From Petrolisthes cinctipes (lineage: Eukaryota; Arthropoda; Malacostraca; Decapoda; Porcellanidae), in contig JAWQEG010000082.1 of assembly GCA_033782935.1 (NCBI GenBank), positions 1,426,001 through 1,490,000 of the forward strand: a stretch of DNA of 64,000 nucleotides, written 5' to 3'. Positions 12,501 to 26,700 of the stretch are shown here, one piece after another. How positions within the stretch are numbered: position 1 is the stretch's first letter; the number at the start of each line of letters is the position of its first letter. The notes beneath the pieces are model-generated. The model was not told the origin of the DNA. It saw nothing but the letters and a program-made list of their open reading frames with translations, and made no database searches. The position numbers and the translations under genes were made by a program.

Positions 12501-15500
12501 TCTTCTGTACCCGTTTATATCTCAAATTCAGGCTCAAAACACCCGAAAATTCAATATTTTGGGGTCCCAGAAGCAATCTGTACATGCCTACACAGTGCTA
12601 GAATATTTTCAAAATATAGGCTAAAAACATGATGAAAATCGATATTTTAGGTGCCAAAAAATCGATATCTCAAATTCAGTCCCAAAACACCCGAAAGTTC
12701 GATATTTAGAGGTCCCAGAAGGTATCTGTACATGCCTACTCCGTGTTAGAGTATTTTCAAAATACAGGCCAAAAACATACTGAAAATCGATCTTTTAGGT
12801 GCCCAAAAGTCGATATGTGCATGCATCTTCTGTACCCGTTTATATCTCAAATTCTGGCCCTAAACACCCGAAAATTCGATATTTTGGGGTCCCAGAAGCG
12901 ATCTGTACATGCCTACTCCGTGTTAGAGTATTTTCAAAATTCAGGCCCAAAACATGCTGAAAATCGATATTTTTGGTGCCCAAAGTCAATATGTGCATGT
13001 TTACATCTCAAATTCAGGCTCAAAACACCCGAAAATTCAATATTTTGGGGTCCCAGAAGCAATCTGTACATGCCTACTCAGTGCTAGAATATTTTCAAAA
13101 TATAGGCTAAAAACATGCTAAAAATCGATCTTTTAGGTGCCAAAAAGTCGATATCTCAAATTCAGTCCCAAAATACCCGAAAATTCGATATTTAGGGGTC
13201 CCAGAAGCGATCTGTACATGCCTACTCCGTGTTAGAGTATTTTCAAAATACATGCTCAAAACATACTGAAAATCGATCTTTTAGGTGCACAAAAGTCGAT
13301 ATGTGCATGCATCTTCAGTACCCGTTTATATCTCAAATTCAGGCTCAAAACACCCGAAAATTCAATATTTTGGGGTCCCAGAAGCAATCTGTACATGCCT
13401 ACTCAGTGTTAGAGTATTTTCAAAATACAGGCCCAAAACATGCTGAAAATCGATATTTTAGATGCCCAAAGTCAATATGAGCATGTATTTTCTGTACCCG
13501 TTTATATCTCAAATTCAGGCTCAAAACACCCGAAAATTCAATATTTTGGGGTCCCAGAAGCAATCTGTACATGCCTACACAGTGCTAGAATATTTTCAAA
13601 ATATAGGCTAAAAACATGCTAAAAATCGACATTTTAGGTTCCAGAAAATCGATATCTCAAATTCAGTCCCAAAACACCCGAAAATTCGATATTTAGAGGT
13701 CCCAGAAGGTATCTGTACATGCCTACTCCGTGTTAGAGTATTTTCAAAATACAGGCCAAAAACATACTGAAAATCGATCTTTTAGGTGCCCAAAAGTCGA
13801 TATGTGCATGCATCTTCTGTACCCGTTTATATCTCAAATTCTGGCCCTAAACACCCGAAAATTCGATATTTTGGGGTCCCAGAAGCGATCTGTACATGCC
13901 TACTCCGTGTTAGAGTATTTTCAAGATTCAGGCCCAAAAAATGCTGAAAATCGATATTTTTGGTGCCCAAAGTCAATATGTGCATGTATCTTCTGTACCC
14001 GTTTATATCTCAAATTCAGGCTCAAAACACCCGAAAATTCAATATTTTGGGATCCCAGAAGCAATCTGTACAGTACTAGAATATTTTCAAAATATAGGCT
14101 AAAAACATGCTAAAAATCGATCTTTTAGGTGCCAAAAAGTCGATATCTCAAATTCAGTCCCAAAACACCCGAAAATTCGATATTTAGGGGTCCCAGAAGC
14201 GATCTGTACATGCCTACTCCGTGTTAGAGTATTTTCAAAATACATGCTCAAAACATACTGAAAATCGATCTTTTAGGTGCACAAAAGTCGATATGTGCAT
14301 GCATCTTCAGTACCCGTTTATATCTCAAATTCAGGCTCAAAACACCCGAAAATTCGATATTTTGGGGTCCCAGAAGTGATCTGTACATGCCTACTCCGTG
14401 TTAGAGTATTTTTCAAAATTCAGGCCCAAAATATGCTGAAAATCGATATTTTTGGTATCCAAAGTCAATATGTGCATATATCTTCTGTACCCGTTTATAT
14501 CTCAAATTCAGGCTCAAAACACCCGAAAATTCAATATTTTGGGGTCCCAGAAGCAATCTGTACATGCCTACTCCGTGTTAGAGTATTTTCAAAATTCAGG
14601 CCCAAAACAAGCTGAAAATCGATATTTTTGGTGCCCAAATTCAATATGTGCATGTATCTTCTGTACCCGTTTATATCTCAAATTCAGGCTCAAAACACCC
14701 GAAAAGTCAATATTTTGGGGTCCCAAAAGCAATCTGTACATGCCTACTCAGTGCTAGAATATTTTCAAAATATAGGCTAAAAACATGCTAAAAATCGACA
14801 TTTTAGGAGCCAAAAAATCGATATCTCAAATTCAGTCCCAAAACACCCGAAAATTCGATATTTAGAGGACCCAGAAGGTATCTGTACATGCCTACTCCGT
14901 GTTAGAGTATTTTTCAAAATACAGGCCCAAAACATGCTGAAAATCGATATTTTTGGTGCCCAAAGTCAATATGTGCATGTATCTTCTGTACCCGTTTACA
15001 TCTCAAATTCAGGCTCAAAACACCCGAAAATTCAATATTTTGGTGTCCCAGAAGCAATCTGTACATGCCTACTCAGTGCTAGAATATTTTCAAAATATAG
15101 GCTAAAAAAATGCTAAAAATCGATATTATAGGTGCCAAAAAATCTATATCTCAAATTCAGTCCCATAACACCCGAAAATTCGATATTTAGAGGTCCCAGA
15201 AGTTATCTGTACATGCCTACTCCGTGTTAGAGTATTTTCAAAATACAGGCCAAAAACATACTGAAAATCGATCTTTTAGGTGCCCAAAAGTCGATATGTG
15301 CATGCATCTTCTGTACCCGTTTATATCTCAAATTCTGGCCCTAAACACCCGAAAATTCGATATTTTGGGGTCCCAGAAGCGATCTGTACATGCCTACTCC
15401 GTGTTAGAGTATTTTCAAAATTCAGGCCCAAAACATGCTGAAAATCGATATTTTTGGTGCCCAAATTCAATATGTGCAAGTATCTTCTGTACCCGTTTAT

Positions 15501-18127
15501 ATCTCAAATTCAGGCTCAAAACACCCGAAAATTCAATATTTTGGGGTCCCAGAAGCAATCTGTACATGCCTACTCAGTGCTAGAATATTTTCAAAATATA
15601 GGCTAAAAACATGCTAAAAATCGACATTTTAGGTGCCAAAAAATCGATATCTCAAATTCAGTCCCAAAACACCCGAAAATTCGATATTTAGAGGACCCAG
15701 AAGGTATCTGTACATGCCTACTCCGTGTTAGAGTATTTTCAAAATACAGGCCAAAAACATACTGAAAATCGATCTTTTAGGTGCCCAAAAGTCGATATGT
15801 GCATGCATCTTCTGTACCCGTTTATATCTCAAATTCTGGCCCTAAACACCCGAAAATTCGATATTTTGGGGTCCCAGAAGCGATCTGTACATGCCTACTC
15901 CGTGTTAGAGTATTTTAAAAATTCAGGCCCAAAACATGCTGAAAATCGATATTTTTGTTGCCCAAAGTCAATATGTGCATGTATCTTCTGTACCCGTTTA
16001 TATCTCAAATTCAGGCTCAAAACACCCGAAAATTCAATATTTTGGGGTCCCAGAAGCAATCTGTACAGTGCTAGAATATTTTCAAAATATAGGCTAAAAA
16101 CATGCTAAAAATCGATCTTTTAGGTGCCAAAAAGTCGATATCTCAAATTCAGTCCCAAAACACCCGAAAATTCGATATTTAGGGGTCCCAGAAGCGATCT
16201 GTACATGCCTAATCCGTGTTAGAGTATTTTCAAAATACATGCTCAAAACATGCTGAAAATCGATCTTTTAGGTGCACAAAAGTCGATATGTGCATGCATC
16301 TTCAGTACCAGTTTATATCTCAAATTCAGGCTCAAAACACCCGAAAATTCAATATTTTGGGGTCCCAGAAGCAATCTGTACATGCCTACTCAGTACTAGA
16401 ATATTTTCAAAATATAGGCGAAAAACATGCTAAAAATCGATCTTTTAGGTGCCAAAAAGTCGATATCTCAAATTCAGTCTCAAAACACCCGAAAATTCGA
16501 TATTTAGGGGTCCCAGAAGCGATCTGTACATGCCTACTCCGTGTTAGAGTATTTTCAAAATACATGCTCAAAACATACTGAAAATCGATCTGTTAGGTGC
16601 ACAAATGTCGATATGTGCATGCATCTTCAGTACCCGTTTATATCTCAAATTCAGGCTCAAAACACCCGAAAATTCAATATTTTGGGGTCCCAGAAGCAAT
16701 CTGTACATGCCTACTCAGTGTTAGAGTATTTTCAAAATACAGGCCCAAAACATGCTGAAAATCGATATTTTAGATGCCCAAAGTCAATATGTGCATGTAT
16801 CTTCTGTACCTGTTTATATCTCAAATTCAGGCTCAAAACACCCGAAAATTTAATATTTTGGGGTCCCAGAAGCAATCTGTACATGCCTACACATTGCTAG
16901 AATATTTTCAAAATATAGGCTAAAAACATGCTAAAAATCGACATTTTAGGTGCCAAAAAATCGATATCTCAAATTCAGTCCCAAAACACCCTAAAATTCG
17001 ATATTTAGAGGTCCCAGAAGGTATCTGTACATGTCTACTCCGTGTTAGAGTATTTTCAAAATACAGGCCAAAAACATACTGAAAATCGATCTTTTAGGTG
17101 CCCAAAAGTCGATATGTGCATGCATCTTCTGTACCCGTTTATATCTCAAATTCTGGCCCTAAACACCCGAAAATTCGATATTTTGGGGTCCCAGAAGCGA
17201 TCTGTACATGCCTACTCCGTGTTAGAGTATTTTCAAAATTCAGGCCCAAAACATGCTGAAAATCGATCTTTTAGGTGCACAAAAGTCGATATGTGCATGC
17301 ATCTTCAGTACCCGTTTATATCTCAAATTCAGGCTCAAAACACCCGAAAATTCGATATTTTCGGGTCCCAGAAGCGATCTGTACATGCCTACTCAATGCT
17401 AGAATATTTTCAAAATATAGGCTAAAAACATGCTAAAAATCGATCTTTTAGGTGCCAAAAAGTCGATATCTCAAATTCAGTCCCAAAACACCCGAAAATT
17501 CGATATTTAGGGGTCCCAGAAGCGATCTGTACATGCCTACTCCGTTTTAGAGTATTTTAAAAATACATGCTCAAAACATATTGAAAATCGATCTTTTAGG
17601 TGCACAAAAGTCGATATGTGCATGCATCTTCAGTACCCGTTTATATCTCAAATTCAGGCTCAAAACACCCGAAAATTCAATATTTTGGGGTCCCAGAAGC
17701 AATGTGTACATGCCTACTCAGTGTTAGAGTATTTTCAAAATACAGGCCCAAAACATGCTGAAAATCGATATTTTAGATGCCCAAAGTCAATATGTGCATG
17801 TATCTTCTGTACCCGTTTATATCTCAAATTCAGGCTCAAAACACCCGAAAATTCAATATTTTGGGGTCCCAGAAGCAATCTGTACATGCCTACACAGTGC
17901 TAGAATATTTTCAAAATATAGGCTAAAAACATGCTAAAAATCGACATTTTAGGTGCCAAAAAATCGATATCTCAAATTCAGTCCCAAAACACCCGAAAAT
18001 TCGATATTTAGAGGTCCCAGAAGGTATCTGTACATGCCTACTCCGTGTTAGAGTATTTTCAAAATACAGGCCAAAAACATACTGAAAATTGATCTTTTAG
18101 GTGCCCAAAAGTCGATATGTGCATGCA
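12501..18127 (+). repeat. 5627-bp higher-order block, copy I
   Basis: Units at 12743, 13229, 13730, 14934, 15224, 15725, 16216, 16541 and 17042 recur 5627 bp later. Shared rare markers include a 15-bp loss around 13000 (CATGTTTACATCTC), TATTTTTCAAAATTCAGG near 14410, GGTATCCAAAG near 14455, GTGCAAGTATC near 15476, and TTCGGGTCCC near 17361. It contains normal 501-bp HORs, a 325-bp A-C unit at 16216 and atypical mixed units around 14223-14910. The left limit is approximate. Confidence 0.87.
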
Positions 18128-21100
18128 TCTTCTGTACCCGTTTATATCTCAAATTCAGGCTCAAAACACCCGAAAATTCAATATTTTGGGGTCCCAGAAG
18201 CAATCTGTACATGCCTACACAGTGCTAGAATATTTTCAAAATATAGGCTAAAAACATGATGAAAATCGATATTTTAGGTGCCAAAAAATCGATATCTCAA
18301 ATTCAGTCCCAAAACACCCGAAAGTTCGATATTTAGAGGTCCCAGAAGGTATCTGTACATGCCTACTCCGTGTTAGAGTATTTTCAAAATACAGGCCAAA
18401 AACATACTGAAAATCGATCTTTTAGGTGCCCAAAAGTCGATATGTGCATGCATCTTCTGTACCCGTTTATATCTCAAATTCTGGCCCTAAACACCCGAAT
18501 ATTCGATATTTTGGGGTCCGAGAAGCGATCTGTACATGCCTACTCCGTGTTAGAGTATTTTCAAAATTCAGGCCCAAAACATGCTGAAAATCGATATTTT
18601 TGGTGCCCAAAGTCAATATGTGCATGTTTATATCTCAAATTCAGGCTCAAAACACCCGAAAATTCAATATTTTGGGGTCCCAGAAGCAATCTGTACATGC
18701 CTACTCAGTGCTAGAATATTTTCAAAATATAGGCTAAAAACATGCTAAAAATCGATCTTTTAGGTGCCAAAAAGTCGATATCTCAAATTCAGTCCCAAAA
18801 TACCCGAAAATTCGATATTTAGGGGTCCCAGAAGCGATCTGTACATGCCTACTCCGTGTTAGAGTATTTTCAAAATACATGCTCAAAACATACTGAAAAT
18901 CGATCTTTTAGGTGCACAAAAGTCGATATGTGCATGCATCTTCAGTACCCGTTTATATCTCAAATTCAGGCTCAAAACACCCGAAAATTCAATATTTTGG
19001 GGTCCCAGAAGCAATCTGTACATGCCTACTCAGTGTTAGAGTATTTTCAAAATACAGGCCCAAAACATGCTGAAAATCGATATTTTAGATGCCCAAAGTC
19101 AATATGAGCATGTATTTTCTGTACCTGTTTATATCTCAAATTCAGGCTCAAAACACCCGAAAATTCAATATTTTGGGGTCCCAGAAGCAATCTGTACATG
19201 CCTACACAGTGCTAGAATATTTTCAAAATATAGGCTAAAAACATGCTAAAAATCGACATTTTAGGTTCCAGAAAATCGATATCTCAAATTCAGTCCCAAA
19301 ACACCCGAAAATTCGATATTTAGAGGTCCCAGAAGGTATCTGTACATGCCTACTCCGTGTTAGAGTATTTTCAAAATACAGGCCAAAAACATACTGAAAA
19401 TCGATCTTTTAGGTGCCCAAAAGTCGATATGTGCATGCATCTTCTGTACCCGTTTATATCTCAAATTCTGGCCCTAAACACCCGAAAATTCGATATTTTG
19501 GGGTCCCAGAAGCGATCTGTACATGCCTACTCCGTGTTAGAGTATTTTCAAGATTCAGGCCCAAAAAATGCTGAAAATCGATATTTTTGGTGCCCAAAGT
19601 CAATATGTGCATGTATCTTCTGTACCCGTTTATATCTCAAATTCAGGCTCAAAACACCCGAAAATTTAATATTTTGGGATCCCAGAAGCAATCTGTACAG
19701 TGCTAGAATATTTTCAAAATATAGGCTAAAAACATGCTAAAAATCGATCTTTTAGGTGCCAAAAAGTCGATATCTCAAATTCAGTCCCAAAACACCCGAA
19801 AATTCGATATTTAGGGGTCCCAGAAGCGATCTGTACATGCCTACTCCGTGTTAGAGTATTTTCAAAATACATGCTCAAAACATACTGAAAATCGATCTTT
19901 TAGGTGCACAAAAGTCGATATGTGCATGCATCTTCAGTACCCGTTTATATCTCAAATTCAGGCTCAAAACACCCGAAAATTCGATATTTTGGGGTCCCAG
20001 AAGTGATCTGTACATGCCTACTCCGTGTTAGAGTATTTTTCAAAATTCAGGCCCAAAATATGCTGAAAATCGATATTTTTGGTATCCAAAGTCAATATGT
20101 GCATATATCTTCTGTACCCGTTTATATCTCAAATTCAGGCTCAAAACACCCGAAAATTCAATATTTTGGGGTCCCAGAAGCAATCTGTACATGCCTACTC
20201 CGTGTTAGAGTATTTTCAAAATTCAGGCCCAAAACAAGCTGAAAATCGATATTTTTGGTGCCCAAATTCAATATGTGCATGTATCTTCTGTACCCGTTTA
20301 TATCTCAAATTCAGGCTCAAAACACCCGAAAAGTCAATATTTTGGGGTCCCAGAAGCAATCTGTACATGCCTACTCAGTGCTAGAATATTTTCAAAATAT
20401 AGGCTAAAAACATGCTAAAAATCGACATTTTAGGAGCCAAAAAATCGATATCTCAAATTCAGTCCCAAAACACCCGAAAATTCGATATTTAGAGGACCCA
20501 GAAGGTATCTGTACATGCCTACTCCGTGTTAGAGTATTTTTCAAAATACAGGCCCAAAACATGCTGAAAATCGATATTTTTGGTGCCCAAAGTCAATATG
20601 TGCATGTATCTTCTGTACCCGTTTACATCTCAAATTCAGGCTCAAAACACCCGAAAATTCAATATTTTGGGGTCCCAGAAGCAATCTGTACATGCCTACT
20701 CAGTGCTAGAATATTTTCAAAATATAGGCTAAAAAAATGCTAAAAATCGATATTATAGGTGCCAAAAAATCTATATCTCAAATTCAGTCCCATAACACCC
20801 GAAAATTCGATATTTAGAGGTCCCAGAAGGTATCTGTACATGCCTACTCCGTGTTAGAGTATTTTCAAAATACAGGCCAAAAACATACTGAAAATCGATC
20901 TTTTAGGTGCCCAAAAGTCGATATGTGCATGCATCTTCTGTACCCGTTTATATCTCAAATTCTGGCCCTAAACACCCGAAAATTCGATATTTTGGGGTCC
21001 CAGAAGCGATCTGTACATGCCTACTCCGTGTTAGAGTATTTTCAAAATTCAGGCCCAAAACATGCTGAAAATCGATATTTTTGGTGCCCAAATTCAATAT

Positions 21101-23754
21101 GTGCAAGTATCTTCTGTACCCGTTTATATCTCAAATTCAGGCTCAAAACACCCGAAAATTCAATATTTTGGGGTCCCAGAAGCAATCTGTACATGCCTAC
21201 TCAGTGCTAGAATATTTTCAAAATATAGGCTAAAAACATGCTAAAAATCGACATTTTAGGTGCCAAAAAATCGATATCTCAAATTCAGTCCCAAAACACC
21301 CGAAAATTCGATATTTAGAGGACCCAGAAGGTATCTGTACATGCCTACTCCGTGTTAGAGTATTTTCAAAATACAGGCCAAAAACATACTGAAAATCGAT
21401 CTTTTAGGTGCCCAAAAGTCGATATGTGCATGCATCTTCTGTACCCGTTTATATCTCAAATTCTGGCCCTAAACACCCGAAAATTCGATATTTTGGGGTC
21501 CCAGAAGCGATCTGTACATGCCTACTCCGTGTTAGAGTATTTTAAAAATTCAGGCCCAAAACATGCTGAAAATCGATATTTTTGTTGCCCAAAGTCAATA
21601 TGTGCATGTATCTTCTGTACCCGTTTATATCTCAAATTCAGGCTCAAAACACCCGAAAATTCAATATTTTGGGGTCCCAGAAGCAATCTGTACAGTGCTA
21701 GAATATTTTCAAAATATAGGCTAAAAACATGCTAAAAATCGATCTTTTAGGTGCCAAAAAGTCGATATCTCAAATTCAGTCCCAAAACACCCGAAAATTC
21801 GATATTTAGGGGTCCCAGAAGCGATCTGTACATGCCTAATCCGTGTTAGAGTATTTTCAAAATACATGCTCAAAACATGCTGAAAATCGATCTTTTAGGT
21901 GCACAAAAGTCGATATGTGCATGCATCTTCAGTACCAGTTTATATCTCAAATTCAGGCTCAAAACACCCGAAAATTCAATATTTTGGGGTCCCAGAAGCA
22001 ATCTGTACATGCCTACTCAGTACTAGAATATTTTCAAAATATAGGCGAAAAACATGCTAAAAATCGATCTTTTAGGTGCCAAAAAGTCGATATCTCAAAT
22101 TCAGTCTCAAAACACCCGAAAATTCGATATTTAGGGGTCCCAGAAGCGATCTGTACATGCCTACTCCGTGTTAGAGTATTTTCAAAATACATGCTCAAAA
22201 CATACTGAAAATCGATCTGTTAGGTGCACAAATGTCGATATGTGCATGCATCTTCAGTACCCGTTTATATCTCAAATTCAGGCTCAAAACACCCGAAAAT
22301 TCAATATTTTGGGGTCCCAGAAGCAATCTGTACATGCCTACTCAGTGTTAGAGTATTTTCAAAATACAGGCCCAAAACATGCTGAAAATCGATATTTTAG
22401 ATGCCCAAAGTCAATATGTGCATGTATCTTCTGTACCTGTTTATATCTCAAATTCAGGCTCAAAACACCCGAAAATTTAATATTTTGGGGTCCCAGAAGC
22501 AATCTGTACATGCCTACACATTGCTAGAATATTTTCAAAATATAGGCTAAAAACATGCTAAAAATCGACATTTTAGGTGCCAAAAAATCGATATCTCAAA
22601 TTCAGTCCCAAAACACCCTAAAATTCGATATTTAGAGGTCCCAGAAGGTATCTGTACATGTCTACTCCGTGTTAGAGTATTTTCAAAATACAGGCCAAAA
22701 ACATACTGAAAATCGATCTTTTAGGTGCCCAAAAGTCGATATGTGCATGCATCTTCTGTACCCGTTTATATCTCAAATTCTGGCCCTAAACACCCGAAAA
22801 TTCGATATTTTGGGGTCCCAGAAGCGATCTGTACATGCCTACTCCGTGTTAGAGTATTTTCAAAATTCAGGCCCAAAACATGCTGAAAATCGATCTTTTA
22901 GGTGCACAAAAGTCGATATGTGCATGCATCTTCAGTACCCGTTTATATCTCAAATTCAGGCTCAAAACACCCGAAAATTCGATATTTTCGGGTCCCAGAA
23001 GCGATCTGTACATGCCTACTCAATGCTAGAATATTTTCAAAATATAGGCTAAAAACATGCTAAAAATCGATCTTTTAGGTGCCAAAAAGTCGATATCTCA
23101 AATTCAGTCCCAAAACACCCGAAAATTCGATATTTAGGGGTCCCAGAAGCGATCTGTACATGCCTACTCCGTTTTAGAGTATTTTAAAAATACATGCTCA
23201 AAACATATTGAAAATCGATCTTTTAGGTGCACAAAAGTCGATATGTGCATGCATCTTCAGTACCCGTTTATATCTCAAATTCAGGCTCAAAACACCCGAA
23301 AATTCAATATTTTGGGGTCCCAGAAGCAATGTGTACATGCCTACTCAGTGTTAGAGTATTTTCAAAATACAGGCCCAAAACATGCTGAAAATCGATATTT
23401 TAGATGCCCAAAGTCAATATGTGCATGTATCTTCTGTACCCGTTTATATCTCAAATTCAGGCTCAAAACACCCGAAAATTCAATATTTTGGGGTCCCAGA
23501 AGCAATCTGTACATGCCTACACAGTGCTAGAATATTTTCAAAATATAGGCTAAAAACATGCTAAAAATCGACATTTTAGGTGCCAAAAAATCGATATCTC
23601 AAATTCAGTCCCAAAACACCCGAAAATTCGATATTTAGAGGTCCCAGAAGGTATCTGTACATGCCTACTCCGTGTTAGAGTATTTTCAAAATACAGGCCA
23701 AAAACATACTAAAAATTGATCTTTTAGGTGCCCAAAAGTCGATATGTGCATGCA
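18128..23754 (+). repeat. 5627-bp higher-order block, copy II
   Basis: Every marker of copy I recurs at +5627: the 15-bp-short unit at 18370, GGTATCCAAAG near 20082, GTGCAAGTATC near 21103, the A-C unit at 21843 and TTCGGGTCCC near 22988. Small differences exist, such as TTTGGTGTCCC in copy I near 15042 against TTTGGGGTCCC here near 20669. The left junction lies inside a chimeric monomer near 18128, where an A1 first half is joined to a B2-type second half. Confidence 0.87.
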
Positions 23755-26700
23755 TCTTCTGTACCCGTTTATATCTCAAATTCTGGCCCTAAACACCCGA
23801 AAATTCGATATTTTGGGGTCCCAGAAGCGATCTGTACATGCCTACTCCGTGTTAGAGTATTTTCAAAATTCAGGCCCAAAAAATGCTGAAAATCGATATT
23901 TCTGGTGCCCAAAGTCAATATGTGCATGTATCTTCTGTACCCGTTTATATCTCAAATTCAGGCTCAAAACACCAGAAAATTCAATATTTTGGGATCCCAG
24001 AAGCAATCTGTACAGTGCTAGAATATTTTCAAAATATAGGCTAAAAACATGCTAAAAATCGATCTTTTAGGTGCCAAAAAGTCGATATCTCAAATTCAGT
24101 CCCAAAACACCCGAAAATTCGATATTTAGGGGTCCCAGAAGCGATCTGTACATGCCTACTCCGTGTTAGAGTATTTTCAAAATACATGCTCAAAACATAC
24201 TGAAAATCGATCTTTTAGGTGCACAAAAGTCGATATGTGCATGCATCTTCAGTACCCGTTTATATCTCAAATTCAGGCTCAAAACACCCGAAAATTCGAT
24301 ATTTTGGGGTCCCAGAAGTGATCTGTACATGCCTACTCCGTGTTAGAGTATTTTTCAAAATTCAGGCCCAAAATATGCTGAAAATCGATATTTTTGGTAT
24401 CCAAAGTCAATATGTGCATATATCTTCTGTACCCGTTTATATCTCAAATTCAGGCTCAAAACACCCGAAAATTCAATATTTTGGGGTCCCAGAAGCAATC
24501 TGTACATGCCTACTCCGTGTTAGAGTATTTTCAAAATTCAGGCCCAAAACAAGCTGAAAATCGATATTTTTGGTGCCCAAATTCAATATGTGCATGTATC
24601 TTCTGTACCCGTTTATATCTCAAATTCAGGCTCAAAACACCCGAAAAGTCAATATTTTGGGGTCCCAGAAGCAATCTGTACATGCCTACTCAGTGCTAGA
24701 ATATTTTCAAAATATAGGCTAAAAACATGCTAAAAATCGACATTTTAGGAGCCAAAAAATCGATATCTCAAATTCAGTCCCAAAACACCCGAAAATTCGA
24801 TATTTAGAGGACCCAGAAGGTATCTGTACATGCCTACTCCGTGTTAGAGTATTTTTCAAAATACAGGCCCAAAACATGCTGAAAATCGATATTTTTGGTG
24901 CCCAAAGTCAATATGTGCATGTATCTTCTGTACCCGTTTACATCTCAAATTCAGGCTCAAAACACCCGAAAATTCAATATTTTGGGGTCCCAGAAGCAAT
25001 CTGTACATGCCTACTCAGTGCTAGAATATTTTCAAAATATAGGCTAAAAAAATGCTAAAAATCGATATTATAGGTGCCAAAAAATCTATATCTCAAATTC
25101 AGTCCCATAACACCCGAAAATTCGATATTTAGAGGTCCCAGAAGGTATCTGTACATGCCTACTCCGTGTTAGAGTATTTTCAAAATACAGGCCAAAAACA
25201 TACTGAAAATCGATCTTTTAGGTGCCCAAAAGTCGATATGTGCATGCATCTTCTGTACCCGTTTATATCTCAAATTCTGGCCCTAAACACCCGAAAATTC
25301 GATATTTTGGGGTCCCAGAAGCGATCTGTACATGCCTACTCCGTGTTAGAGTATTTTCAAAATTCAGGCCCAAAACATGCTGAAAATCGATATTTTTGGT
25401 GCCCAAATTCAATATGTGCAAGTATCTTCTGTACCCGTTTATATCTCAAATTCAGGCTCAAAACACCCGAAAATTCAATATTTTGGGGTCCCAGAAGCAA
25501 TCTGTACATGCCTACTCAGTGCTAGAATATTTTCAAAATATAGGCTAAAAACATGCTAAAAATCGACATTTTAGGTGCCAAAAAATCGATATCTCAAATT
25601 CAGTCCCAAAACACCCGAAAATTCGATATTTAGAGGACCCAGAAGGTATCTGTACATGCCTACTCCGTGTTAGAGTATTTTCAAAATACAGGCCAAAAAC
25701 ATACTGAAAATCGATCTTTTAGGTGCCCAAAAGTCGATATGTGCATGCATCTTCTGTACCCGTTTATATCTCAAATTCTGGCCCTAAACACCCGAAAATT
25801 CGATATTTTGGGGTCCCAGAAGCGATCTGTACATGCCTACTCCGTGTTATAGAGTATTTTAAAAATTCAGGCCCAAAACATGCTGAAAATCGATATTTTT
25901 GTTGCCCAAAGTCAATATGTGCATGTATCTTCTGTACCCGTTTATATCTCAAATTCAGGCTCAAAACACCCGAAAATTCAATATTTTGGGGTCCCAGAAG
26001 CAATCTGTACAGTGCTAGAATATTTTCAAAATATAGGCTAAAAACATGCTAAAAATCGATCTTTTAGGTGCCAAAAAGTCGATATCTCAAATTCAGTCCC
26101 AAAACACCCGAAAATTCGATATTTAGGGGTCCCAGAAGCGATCTGTACATGCCTAATCCGTGTTAGAGTATTTTCAAAATACATGCTCAAAACATGCTGA
26201 AAATCGATCTTTTAGGTGCACAAAAGTCGATATGTGCATGCATCTTCAGTACCAGTTTATATCTCAAATTCAGGCTCAAAACACCCGAAAATTCAATATT
26301 TTGGGGTCCCAGAAGCAATCTGTACATGCCTACTCAGTACTAGAATATTTTCAAAATATAGGCGAAAAACATGCTAAAAATCGATCTTTTAGGTGCCAAA
26401 AAGTCGATATCTCAAATTCAGTCTCAAAACACCCGAAAATTCGATATTTAGGGGTCCCAGAAGCGATCTGTACATGCCTACTCCGTGTTAGAGTATTTTC
26501 AAAATACATGCTCAAAACATACTGAAAATCGATCTGTTAGGTGCACAAATGTCGATATGTGCATGCATCTTCAGTACCCGTTTATATCTCAAATTCAGGC
26601 TCAAAACACCCGAAAATTCAATATTTTGGGGTCCCAGAAGCAATCTGTACATGCCTACTCAGTGTTAGAGTATTTTCAAAATACAGGCCCAAAACATGCT

